From Hydrogenophaga sp. SL48 (lineage in GTDB: Bacteria; Pseudomonadota; Gammaproteobacteria; Burkholderiales; Burkholderiaceae_C): DNA of 64,000 bases. The stretch is from NCBI RefSeq assembly GCF_021729865.1, contig NZ_CP063400.1:3658001-3722000 (forward strand), read 5' to 3'. Each line of letters opens with the position of its first letter. The first letter of the stretch is position 1. This document shows, piece after piece, positions 57,352 through 64,000 of this stretch. Under the pieces are notes generated by a model, which had not been told where the DNA came from, made no database searches, and saw only the letters and a list, made by a program, of their open reading frames with translations. The position numbers and the translations under genes were made by a program.

Positions 57352-58647
57352 TCAACGCTTGCGCAAATCCACCACCCGCTTGGCCTTGCCCTGGCTGCGC
57401 TCCACGCCGCCCTCTGGCTTCAGGTCCACCTCGACGCTGCTGCCCACATAGACCTTGACTTCGTGGCGCAGCAGCTCGGCGGCAGCACGCGCCTCGATGC
57501 TGTCGGGTGACAGGCCGGGCCGTGTCTCCACCACCACGGTCAGGTTGTCCATCGGCCCCTCGCGCGTGAGCACGCACTGGTAGTGCGCGGTCAGCTCCGG
57601 GCGCCGGAGGATCAGCTCCTCGATCTGCGTCGGGAACACGTTGACGCCGCGCACGATCATCATGTCGTCGCTGCGACCGGTGATCTTTTCCATGCGGCGC
57701 ATGCTGCGCGCCGTGCCCGGCAGCAGGCGCGTGAGGTCGCGCGTGCGGTAGCGGATGATGGGCAGCGCTTCCTTGGTCAGGCTGGTGAACACCAGCTCGC
57801 CCATCTCACCGTCGGCCACCGGCTCGCCGGTCTCGGGGTGGATGATCTCTGGATAGAAGTGGTCTTCCCAGACGGTGGGGCCGTCCTTGGTCTCGACGCA
57901 CTCGCTGGCCACGCCCGGGCCCATCACTTCCGAGAGCCCGTAGATGTCCACCGCGTCGATGTCCATGCGCGCTTCGATCGCCACGCGCATGTCGTTGGTC
58001 CAGGGCTCGGCGCCGAAGATGCCGATGCGCAGGCTGCTCTCGCGCGGGTCCAGGCCCAGGCGCTGGAACTCGTCGGCGATGGCCAGCATGTAGCTGGGCG
58101 TGACCATGATGATGTCGGGCCGGAAGTCCTGGATCAGCTGCACCTGGCGCTCGGTCTGGCCGCCGCCGAACGGCACCACGGTCAGGCCCAGTTTCTCGGC
58201 ACCGTAGTGCGCGCCCAGGCCGCCGGTGAACAGGCCGTAGCCATAACTCACGTGCACCAGATCGCCCGGGCGCGCGCCGCTGGCGCGGATGCTGCGCGCC
58301 ACCACCGTGGACCAGGTGTGAATGTCCTTGAGCGTGTAGCCGACCACCGTGGGCTTGCCGGTGGTGCCGCTGCTGGCGTGGATGCGCGCGCACTTCTCAC
58401 GCGGCACGGCGAACATGCCGAAGGGGTAGCTGTCGCGCAGGTCCTTCTTGGTGGTGAAGGGAAATTTCGCCAGATCAGACAGCGAGCGGCAGTCGTCCGG
58501 GTGCACGCCGGCCTCGTCGAACTTGGCCTTGTAAACGGAAGAGTTCGCGTAGGCGTGGCGCAGCGTGGCCTGCAGGCGTTTGAGCTGCAGCGCGCGCAGC
58601 TCGTCGATGCCGGCCTTCTCGATCGGTTCGAGCGGGAAGTGGTTCAT
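57352..58647 (-). CDS. paaK: Phenylacetate-CoA ligase
   Basis: Activates phenylacetate with ATP and CoA to phenylacetyl-CoA, first step of the aerobic phenylacetate pathway. The 431 residues have the N-terminal blocks FTTKKDLRDSYPFGMFAV and HASSGTTGKPTVVGY (ATP-binding), GYGLFTGGLGAHYG, the AMP-binding core DIYGLSEVMGPGVASEC and the C-terminal lid (EKITGRSDDMMIVRGVNVFPTQIEE). Overlaps paaI by 4 bases (ATGA). Its product is used by the PaaABCDE epoxidase, not in the window. Confidence 0.95.
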   Translation of the reverse strand: MNHFPLEPIEKAGIDELRALQLKRLQATLRHAYANSSVYKAKFDEAGVHPDDCRSLSDLAKFPFTTKKDLRDSYPFGMFAVPREKCARIHASSGTTGKPTVVGYTLKDIHTWSTVVARSIRASGARPGDLVHVSYGYGLFTGGLGAHYGAEKLGLTVVPFGGGQTERQVQLIQDFRPDIIMVTPSYMLAIADEFQRLGLDPRESSLRIGIFGAEPWTNDMRVAIEARMDIDAVDIYGLSEVMGPGVASECVETKDGPTVWEDHFYPEIIHPETGEPVADGEMGELVFTSLTKEALPIIRYRTRDLTRLLPGTARSMRRMEKITGRSDDMMIVRGVNVFPTQIEELILRRPELTAHYQCVLTREGPMDNLTVVVETRPGLSPDSIEARAAAELLRHEVKVYVGSSVEVDLKPEGGVERSQGKAKRVVDLRKR

Positions 58648-59084
58648 GCGCCCTCCTCTTCCGGAAACACCTGGCCGGGAATCACCGCGCTCTTGCCGCG
58701 GAACATCGCCACCACCTCGCCCTTCTGGTTGGTGACCTTCATATCGTAGATGCCGTGGCGGCCCTGCAGGGTCTGCTCAACCCCCTCGCAGGTCAGCACA
58801 TCGCCGGCGTGGGCCGGCTTGAGGAACTCGATGCTGCAGCCGGCGGCCACCGCGTTCTTGTTGTGGCTGTTGCAGGCGAAGGCAAAGGTGGAATCGGCCA
58901 GTGTGAAGATGAAGCCGCCGTGGCAGATCTGGTGGCCGTTGAGGTGCAGCGGCTGCACCGTCATGCGGATCACCGCCCGGCCGGGTTCGACCGTCAGCAG
59001 CTCCATGCCCATGGTGCCCTTGCTGGCGACGTCCACGGCGAACATGGTTTCGCCCACCTTGGTGGCGCGTTCTTGTGGCGTCAT
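58644..59084 (-). CDS. paaI: Phenylacetic acid degradation thioesterase PaaI
   Basis: Hotdog-fold thioesterase of 146 residues that hydrolyses stalled phenylacetyl- or hydroxyphenylacetyl-CoA intermediates, releasing CoA. The family signature GHQICHGGFIFTLADSTFAFACN (residues about 50-72) holds the catalytic Asp/Asn region, and GCSIEFLKPAHAGD follows. The ATG at 59084 overlaps the paaG stop by one base (TGATG), so translation is coupled. Confidence 0.94.
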   Translation of the reverse strand: MTPQERATKVGETMFAVDVASKGTMGMELLTVEPGRAVIRMTVQPLHLNGHQICHGGFIFTLADSTFAFACNSHNKNAVAAGCSIEFLKPAHAGDVLTCEGVEQTLQGRHGIYDMKVTNQKGEVVAMFRGKSAVIPGQVFPEEEGA

Positions 59085-59890
59085 CACTCCCCCTTGAACT
59101 GCGGTGCGCGTTTCTGGCGGAACGCCATCACGCCTTCGATGTAGTCGTGCGTGGCGCCCAGCGCCGACTGCGTGTCGCGCTCCACGTCGAGCTGCTGGTC
59201 CAGCGTGCGGGTGCCGGCGTCGCGCAGCAGCGCGCGCGTGGCGACCAGCGCCTTGGTGGGCATGGTGGCCAGCTTCTCGGCCATGGCCAGCGCGGCGGCC
59301 AGCGGGTCGTCCTGCACGTCCCAGATCATTCCCCACTCCTTGGCCTGTGCTGCGGGCAGTTTGTCGCCGGTCATGGCCAGCGCCATGGCGCGCGCCAGGC
59401 CCAGCCGCTCGACCAGGAACCAGCTGCCGCCAGCATCGGGGATCAGGCCGATCTTGCTGAAGGCCTGGATGAAGCTCGCGCCCGGCGCCGCGATGGCGAT
59501 GTCGCAGGTCATGGCCAGCGAGGCGCCCGCGCCGGCGGCCACGCCGTTGACGGCGGCGATCACGGGCATGCGCAGCGACTGGATGCGCCGCGCCGTGGGG
59601 TTGAAGGCCTGATCAATCACCGGGCCGGGGTCGGCGCGCTTCGCCAGATCGGGCCCGGGTTCGAAGTCGAACTCGGCCAGGTCGGCTCCGGCACAGAAGC
59701 CGCGCCCGGCGCCGGTGAGCACCAGCGCGCGGATCACCGGGTTGGCCTCGGCCTGGTCCAGCGCGGCCCACAGCTCGCGGTGCATCTGGCGCGTGAAGCT
59801 GTTGAGCGCTTCGGGGCGGTTGAGCGTGATCAGGGCAACGGCACCGCGCTCTTCACAGAGCACGGTGCTGCCCGCGGCGGGGGCGTTCAT
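59084..59890 (-). CDS. paaG: 2-(1,2-epoxy-1,2-dihydrophenyl)acetyl-CoA isomerase PaaG
   Basis: Crotonase-fold isomerase of 268 residues that converts the ring epoxide into the oxepin in the phenylacetate pathway. It has the CoA oxyanion block [13 protein letters not shown] (residues about 61-73) and [21 protein letters not shown], and [17 protein letters not shown] with the catalytic Asp of PaaG at the place where hydratases use Glu. The start at 59890 is 63 bases from a strong TetR-type palindrome. First gene of paaG-paaI-paaK. Confidence 0.92.
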   Translation of the reverse strand: MNAPAAGSTVLCEERGAVALITLNRPEALNSFTRQMHRELWAALDQAEANPVIRALVLTGAGRGFCAGADLAEFDFEPGPDLAKRADPGPVIDQAFNPTARRIQSLRMPVIAAVNGVAAGAGASLAMTCDIAIAAPGASFIQAFSKIGLIPDAGGSWFLVERLGLARAMALAMTGDKLPAAQAKEWGMIWDVQDDPLAAALAMAEKLATMPTKALVATRALLRDAGTRTLDQQLDVERDTQSALGATHDYIEGVMAFRQKRAPQFKGE

Positions 59891-59952
59891 GGGTGGCTGT
59901 CTCCTGCCGCGGTGCGCGGCGCCTGGGGTTTGAATGGCCCGGACAATCTACC

Positions 59953-59978
59953 ATTAACCGACCCATCGGTCGGTTAAT
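59953..59978. promoter_or_regulatory. Perfect inverted repeat, putative PaaR (TetR family) operator
   Basis: The arms ATTAACCGACC (59953-59963) and GGTCGGTTAAT (59968-59978) are perfect inverse complements with a 4-base spacer. ACCGACC/GGTCGGT is the core commonly seen in TetR-type operators of Burkholderiales phenylacetate genes. It lies between paaG (minus) and the enoyl-CoA hydratase gene (plus), so one site could control both. The regulator gene is not in the window. Confidence 0.7.
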
Positions 59979-60019
59979 GTTTTCCCTTGGGTGCCGCCCT
60001 GCGGAGCCGCCCGCTATAG

Positions 60020-60035
60020 TTGACGTTGACGTCAA
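60020..60035. promoter_or_regulatory. Palindrome TTGACGT-TG-ACGTCAA upstream of the enoyl-CoA hydratase gene
   Basis: Seven-base arms TTGACGT and ACGTCAA with a 2-base spacer, 28 bases before the ATG of the hydratase gene. Palindromes of this shape are used by MerR-type regulators such as LiuR of branched-chain and fatty acid catabolism; this assignment is uncertain. The left arm also contains a TTGACG hexamer that could serve as -35 element. Confidence 0.4.
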
Positions 60036-60063
60036 TCCCGACCGATCCATCCGAGGAGACCCC

Positions 60064-60852
60064 ATGAGCGAAGCCGCCCCCCCCGAATTCATCACCGTGC
60101 GCACCGAAGGCCGCGTGGGCATCGTCACCCTGAACCGCCCCAAGCAGCTCAACGCACTGAACGACCAGCTCATGACCGAGCTGGGCGCCGCGCTCAAGGC
60201 CTTCGACCTGGACGACGGCATCGGCTGCATGATCGTCACCGGCAGCGAAAAGGCCTTCGCCGCCGGTGCCGACATCGGCGCCATGGCGACCTACAGCTTC
60301 GCCGACGTCTACAAGGGCGACTACATCACCCGCAACTGGGAAACCATCCGCAGCGTGCGCAAGCCGGTGATCGCGGCCGTGAGTGGCTTCGCCCTGGGCG
60401 GCGGCTGCGAGCTGGCGATGATGTGCGACTTCATCATCGCCGCCGACAACGCGAAATTCGGCCAGCCCGAGATCAAGCTCGGCATCATCCCCGGCGCCGG
60501 TGGCACGCAGCGCCTGCCGCGCGCGGTGGGCAAGTCCAAGGCCATGGACCTGGTGCTCACCGGCCGCATGATGGACGCGACCGAGGCCGAGCGCGCCGGG
60601 CTGGTGAGCCGGGTCGTGCCGCTGGACAAGCTGATGGACGAAACCCTGGGCGCCGCGCTCATGATCTGCGAGTACTCGCAGATCAGCGTCATGGCGGCCA
60701 AGGAATCGGTGAACCGCGCCTTCGAAGGCGGCCTGGCCGACGGCGTGATGTTCGAGCGCCGCATGTTCCACGCCCTGTTTGCCACCGAAGACCAGAAAGA
60801 AGGCATGGACGCGTTCGTGAACAAACGCAAGGCGGTGTTCAAGCACGCCTGA
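60064..60852 (+). CDS. Enoyl-CoA hydratase
   Basis: Crotonase of 262 residues that hydrates 2-enoyl-CoA in fatty-acid or aromatic degradation. The oxyanion motif is [11 protein letters not shown] (about residues 64-74) and the two catalytic Glu are in [11 protein letters not shown] and [21 protein letters not shown], the classic hydratase pattern. ATG at 60064 follows GAGGAGA. It is divergent from paaG and may work as PaaF in the phenylacetate route, but the general fatty acid role is equally possible, so no symbol is given. Confidence 0.9.
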   Translation: MSEAAPPEFITVRTEGRVGIVTLNRPKQLNALNDQLMTELGAALKAFDLDDGIGCMIVTGSEKAFAAGADIGAMATYSFADVYKGDYITRNWETIRSVRKPVIAAVSGFALGGGCELAMMCDFIIAADNAKFGQPEIKLGIIPGAGGTQRLPRAVGKSKAMDLVLTGRMMDATEAERAGLVSRVVPLDKLMDETLGAALMICEYSQISVMAAKESVNRAFEGGLADGVMFERRMFHALFATEDQKEGMDAFVNKRKAVFKHA

Positions 60853-60866
60853 TCGGATCGACGGTC

Positions 60867-60896
60867 TTGAAAGCCCGCCCAAAATTTGGCTATAAT
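60867..60896 (+). promoter_or_regulatory. Sigma-70 type promoter of the tRNA gene
   Basis: TTGAAA (60867-60872) and TATAAT (60891-60896), separated by 18 bases, the -10 being perfect. The start would be near 60903, just before the tRNA 5' end at 60907. Confidence 0.75.
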
Positions 60897-60906
60897 TCTG
60901 GGCTTC

Positions 60907-60983
60907 GGCGATATAGCTCAGTTGGTTAGAGCGCAGCATTCATAATGCTGATGTCGGTGGTTCAAGTCCACCTATCGCCACCA
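60907..60983 (+). tRNA. tRNA-Met (anticodon CAU), elongator type
   Basis: 77 bases with an encoded CCA end. The acceptor stem GGCGATA pairs with TATCGCC, the D-loop has AGCTCAGTTGGTTAGAGC, the anticodon arm GCAGCATTCATAATGCTG presents CAT, and the T-arm GGTGGTTCAAGTCCACC is complete. G1-C72 pairing rules out initiator Met. A tRNA-Ile with CAU (lysidine) is possible but the sequence resembles the Burkholderiales elongator Met form. Confidence 0.9.
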
Positions 60984-60992
60984 GAACACACC

Positions 60993-61027
60993 AAAAAGCG
61001 GGTCCGGCAACGGCACCCGCTTTTTTT
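60993..61027 (+). terminator. Rho-independent terminator after the tRNA
   Basis: AAAAAGCGGGT pairs with ACCCGCTTTTT across an 11-base loop and is followed by further T. It starts 10 bases after the tRNA end; because of the A tract before the stem it can also work in the other direction. Confidence 0.88.
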
Positions 61028-61054
61028 GTTGCCCGCTCCCTTCCAACGCTCGCC

Positions 61055-61615
61055 ATGGCCATCAAATCCACCATCTTCAAGGCGAACCTCCAGATCGCCG
61101 ACATCGACCACGGCTACTACGCCGACCACGCGCTCACGCTCGCACGCCACCCCAGCGAGACCGACGAACGCATGATGGTCCGGCTGGTGGCGATGGCGAT
61201 CCATGCCCACGAGCTGCAGGACACCTGCCACGGCGACGGCACGCTCGCCTTCGGCGCCGGCCTGTCGGACCCGGACGACCCGGACGTCTCGCTGACCGAT
61301 TTCACCGGTCGCAAGCGGATCTGGATCGAGGTCGGCCAGCCCGAGGACAAACCGGTGTCCAAGGCCTGCAGCAAGGCCGATGCCGTGATCCTCTACGCCT
61401 TCGGCTCGGCGGCCGACGTGTGGTGGCGCGGCATCGAGACCAAACTGACCCGCCTGGACAAGCTGCAGGTCTGGCGCCTGCCGACCGAGGTGGCGCCCGC
61501 GCTGGCGGCCATGGCCGAGCGCAGCATGCAGCTGCAGGCCACGGTGCAGGAAGGCGCGCTCACCCTGAGCAGCACGCTGGGCAGCGTGCACATTGAGCCG
61601 ATCCGCTGGAAGTAA
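61055..61615 (+). CDS. yaeQ: YaeQ family protein
   Basis: A 186-residue protein of the YaeQ family with a PD-(D/E)xK nuclease-like fold and no confirmed activity; one report linked YaeQ to suppression of an rfaH defect. The N-terminal block KSTIFKANLQIADIDHGYYADHALTLARHPSE and GAGLSDPDDPDV, WIEVGQPEDKPVSKACSKAD (candidate active-site Glu and Lys) match the family. The length is usual. Confidence 0.93.
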   Translation: MAIKSTIFKANLQIADIDHGYYADHALTLARHPSETDERMMVRLVAMAIHAHELQDTCHGDGTLAFGAGLSDPDDPDVSLTDFTGRKRIWIEVGQPEDKPVSKACSKADAVILYAFGSAADVWWRGIETKLTRLDKLQVWRLPTEVAPALAAMAERSMQLQATVQEGALTLSSTLGSVHIEPIRWK

Positions 61616-61631
61616 GACGCACGTTCGCGCG

Positions 61632-62225
61632 TCATTTCGCGTGTTTTCCGGGCGCCCAGCCCTGATCGCCCAAGGTACGCGAGGCCAGCGCCTCGGGCAC
61701 CGCTTCCAGCGGTGTGGCCAGGGTGTCGTTCCAGCGGTTGAGGAAAGCGAACATCGCGACCACCCCCAGGATTTCCACGATTTCACCGTCGTTCCAATGC
61801 GCTTGAAGCTGCGCGAACTGGGCGTCGGTCACGGCATTGGGCTGTGAGGCTGCGGCCAGCGCGAAGTCCAGGGCCAGGCGCTCGCGCTCGCTGTAGTGCG
61901 GGCTGTGTGCGTAGGTCCAGATGTCGGCCAGCTTGGCCTCGCTCGCACCAAAGTTTTTCGCGCCCAGCAGGGTGTGCGCCTGACAGTACAGACAGCCCGA
62001 GGCTTTGCTCACGACATGCCCGATGAGCCTGCGAAAGCCCAGGTCCACCTCGCCGTCCGGATCCATCACGGCCGCGTTCATCACCGCCAGTGCCTGCGCC
62101 AGCTTGGGTCGGCGCTGCATGGTCAGCACGCTGTTCGGGGTGAATCCCAGGGTACCGAGGAAGAAGTCGAAATGGGGTTTGAGTTCGGGCGTGGTGTCGG
62201 GCGGCAACGGCGAGAGGCGGGACAT
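61632..62225 (-). CDS. Carboxymuconolactone decarboxylase/AhpD-like protein
   Basis: A 197-residue protein of the AhpD-like alkylhydroperoxidase/peroxidase-related family. The motif CLYCQAH with C78, C81 and H84 corresponds to the redox-active Cys pair and His of AhpD. RRLIGHVVSKASG precedes it, with the upstream Glu. The C-terminal half has HWNDGEIVEILGVVAMFAFLNRWNDTL, a second AhpD-like helix pair. The start at 62225 gives MSRLSPLPPD. It diverges from the exported-protein gene. The redox substrate is not known. Confidence 0.85.
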   Translation of the reverse strand: MSRLSPLPPDTTPELKPHFDFFLGTLGFTPNSVLTMQRRPKLAQALAVMNAAVMDPDGEVDLGFRRLIGHVVSKASGCLYCQAHTLLGAKNFGASEAKLADIWTYAHSPHYSERERLALDFALAAASQPNAVTDAQFAQLQAHWNDGEIVEILGVVAMFAFLNRWNDTLATPLEAVPEALASRTLGDQGWAPGKHAK

Positions 62226-62325
62226 GGGATCTCCGGTGAAACGACGGTCGGCCACTGTACGCCGGGCGGTCGCCCCATGAGACAATGCCCACCCGCCCTC
62301 ACAACCCAGCCTCTGGACGAACACC

Positions 62326-62718
62326 ATGAACCGCTGCCCCGTTTCCCTCTCCACCACGGGCGCCCGCCGCCGCGCGGCGCTCCTGACGCTCGGCTTGGCC
62401 GTGGCCGGACTGTCCTTGCCTACACTGGCGCAGAACCAGCCCCGCATGTTCCCGGCCAAGGCCCTGCGCGGCACGCTGGTCGTGACGCAGCCACCCCTCG
62501 TGACACTTGACGGCAAGGCCGCCCAACTCTCACCCGGCGCGCGCATCCGCGGCACCAACAACATGCTGCTGCTCTCGGGCGGCCTGGTGAACCAGACGTT
62601 GACCGTGAACTACACGCTGGAAGCTCACGGCATGGTGCACGACGTGTGGATCCTGACCGAAGCCGAAGCGGCCGAGAAGCGCCACACCGCCGCCAGCGCG
62701 GCCGCCGCGGCCAACTGA
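62326..62718 (+). CDS. Small exported protein of unknown function
   Basis: A 130-residue protein with a signal peptide: [25 protein letters not shown] (cleavage near residue 36). After it comes a short beta-rich domain ([52 protein letters not shown]) and a tail rich in Ala (AASAAAAAN). No family was recognised. The ATG at 62326 starts [12 protein letters not shown]; an internal start is possible. It precedes miaB on the same strand but with about 120 bases between. Confidence 0.6.
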   Translation: MNRCPVSLSTTGARRRAALLTLGLAVAGLSLPTLAQNQPRMFPAKALRGTLVVTQPPLVTLDGKAAQLSPGARIRGTNNMLLLSGGLVNQTLTVNYTLEAHGMVHDVWILTEAEAAEKRHTAASAAAAAN

Positions 62719-62836
62719 GCCTCACGGTCTCCCCTCGGCGCCCGCCTTGCGGCAGCGTCCAGCGCATGACCCCCCGACATCCGCCTGCAGGCAGGCCCCG
62801 CGCGCCCTCGGTGCCGCGCATTTCCCATTGAAGATC

Positions 62837-64000
62837 ATGAGCAAAAAAGTCTTTATCAAAACCTTCGGCTGCCAGATGAACGAGTACGACTCGGACAAGA
62901 TGGCCGACGTGATGAACGCCGCCGAAGGCTACGAGCCCACGCAGGACGTCAATGAGGCCGACCTGATCCTGTTCAACACCTGCTCGGTGCGCGAGAAGGC
63001 ACAGGAAAAGGTGTTCTCCGACCTCGGCCGCGTGCAGCACCTGAAAAAAAAGGGCGTGCTGATCGGCGTCGGCGGCTGCGTGGCCAGCCAGGAAGGCGCC
63101 GAGATCATCAAGCGCGCGCCCTATGTGGACGTGGTGTTCGGCCCGCAGACCCTGCACCGCCTGCCGGAGCTGCTGGCGCGCCGCGAAACACAGTCGCGCC
63201 CGCAAGTGGACATCAGCTTCCCCGAGATCGAGAAGTTCGACCACCTGCCGCCCGCGCGGGTCGACGGCTGCAGCGCCTTCGTGTCGATCATGGAAGGCTG
63301 CTCCAAATACTGCAGTTACTGCGTGGTGCCGTACACGCGCGGTGACGAGGTGAGCCGCCCGTTTGAGGACGTGCTGGTGGAGATCGCCGGCCTGGCCGAC
63401 CAGGGCGTGCGCGAGGTCAACCTGCTGGGCCAGAACGTCAACGCCTACCGCGGCAAGATGGGCGACACGGCCGAGATCGCCGACTTCGCCCTGCTGCTCG
63501 AATACGTGGCCGACATCCCGGGCATCGAGCGCATCCGCTACACCACCAGCCACCCCAACGAGTTCACGCCGCGCCTGATCGAGGCCTACGCGAAGATCCC
63601 GAAACTGGTGAACCACCTGCACCTGCCGGTGCAGCACGGGTCGGACCGCATCCTGATGGCCATGAAGCGCGGCTACACCGCCATGGAATACAAGAGCACG
63701 GTGCGCAAGCTGCGCGCGATCCGCCCCGATCTGGCGATGAGCAGCGACTTCATCGTCGGTTTCCCCGGCGAGACCGACGACGACTTCAACAAGCTGATGA
63801 AGCTGATCGACGACATCGGTTTCGACATCAGCTTCAGCTTCATCTTCAGCCCGCGCCCGGGCACACCGGCCGCCAACCTGCCCGACGACACGCCGCACGC
63901 CGAGAAGCTCAGGCGCCTGCAGCACCTGCAGGCCGTGATCGAGGCCAACGTGGCCCGCATCAGCGCGAGCCGGCAGGACACGGTGCAACGCATCCTGGTC
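62837..64000 (+). CDS. miaB: tRNA-2-methylthio-N6-dimethylallyladenosine synthase MiaB (partial, C-terminus outside the window)
   Basis: Radical-SAM methylthiotransferase that adds the 2-methylthio group to i6A37 of tRNAs. The first 388 residues are in the window. The auxiliary 4Fe-4S cluster is held by C12, C49 and C81, and the radical SAM cluster by C154, C158 and C161 (CSKYCSYC). Also present are the VVPYTRG motif, [10 protein letters not shown], and the substrate-site block [12 protein letters not shown]. The C-terminal TRAM domain is beyond the right edge. Confidence 0.97.
   Translation, partial: MSKKVFIKTFGCQMNEYDSDKMADVMNAAEGYEPTQDVNEADLILFNTCSVREKAQEKVFSDLGRVQHLKKKGVLIGVGGCVASQEGAEIIKRAPYVDVVFGPQTLHRLPELLARRETQSRPQVDISFPEIEKFDHLPPARVDGCSAFVSIMEGCSKYCSYCVVPYTRGDEVSRPFEDVLVEIAGLADQGVREVNLLGQNVNAYRGKMGDTAEIADFALLLEYVADIPGIERIRYTTSHPNEFTPRLIEAYAKIPKLVNHLHLPVQHGSDRILMAMKRGYTAMEYKSTVRKLRAIRPDLAMSSDFIVGFPGETDDDFNKLMKLIDDIGFDISFSFIFSPRPGTPAANLPDDTPHAEKLRRLQHLQAVIEANVARISASRQDTVQRILV

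Noticed and set aside
60907..60983. Reading the tRNA as initiator Met or as tRNA-Ile2
   Set aside because: The 1-72 pair is G-C, so it is not initiator Met. Ile2 would need lysidine, which cannot be seen in DNA; the sequence resembles elongator Met more closely.
62420..63988. Open minus-strand frame of 522 codons opposite miaB
   Set aside because: Shadow of miaB, whose Cys motifs and length are unambiguous.

Overview
The window is a high-GC bacterial chromosome segment with tightly packed, often overlapping genes. It most resembles Comamonadaceae (order Burkholderiales), and a carboxydotrophic Hydrogenophaga-like organism fits best. The grounds are inference from gene content: a pyrR-pyrB-pseudo-pyrC chain, a complete pilGHIJ-chpA array, dusB-fis-purH, phenylacetate genes, and a form I aerobic CO dehydrogenase locus with an RcoM-type CO sensor beside it. 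No insertion sequence, prophage, CRISPR array, rRNA or broken gene was found. One tRNA is present.

Layout. 1-1707: ferric-iron ABC transporter genes (permease cut by the window edge, and ATPase) diverging from a Fur-like site. 1727-6075: a minus-strand run for metal handling (PepSY membrane protein, Crp/Fnr regulator, PCuAC copper chaperone, SCO protein, two DUF2946 proteins). 6185-11540: a glutathione transferase, then a minus-strand chain yqgE-ruvX-pyrR-pyrB-pyrC'-plsC-type in which every junction overlaps. 11603-13090: photolyase. 13140-23023: Pil-Chp chemosensory system, ending at a terminator. 23107-29617: rubredoxin, ThiD-like kinase, hemL, purH, fis, dusB and a YqaA-type membrane protein. 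29671-35427: MFS transporter, AraC regulator, tannase-like lipoprotein, a pseudouridine-synthase homologue without its catalytic Asp, and ychF.

35529-47712 is the most interesting part. An RcoM-like regulator keeps all three heme-ligand positions. It sits upstream of three TTnnnG hexamers spaced exactly 21 bp apart, followed by coxM-coxS-coxL-coxG-coxD-coxE-coxF, a MocA-type cytidylyltransferase, a putative 2OG-Fe(II) oxygenase, a membrane protein and a second XdhC/CoxI protein. CoxL carries the form I loop AYRCSFR, so true CO oxidation is expected. Together the genes can sense CO, build the Mo-Cu cofactor (MCD synthesis, CoxDEF, XdhC proteins), make the MSL enzyme and attach it to the membrane (CoxG).

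47813-52176 continues the molybdenum theme with a second, Ior-like molybdenum hydroxylase, its overlapping AraC-type regulator gene, and a MOSC-domain protein. 52246-57222: FAD monooxygenase, DsbC, DUF3429, M61 peptidase and an unknown protein. 57352-60852: paaG-paaI-paaK and a divergent enoyl-CoA hydratase around a perfect TetR-type palindrome. 60907-64000: tRNA-Met with promoter and terminator, YaeQ, an AhpD-like protein, a small exported protein and the start of miaB. A GC-rich intergenic repeat of about 90-140 bp recurs in at least four, probably five, gaps.
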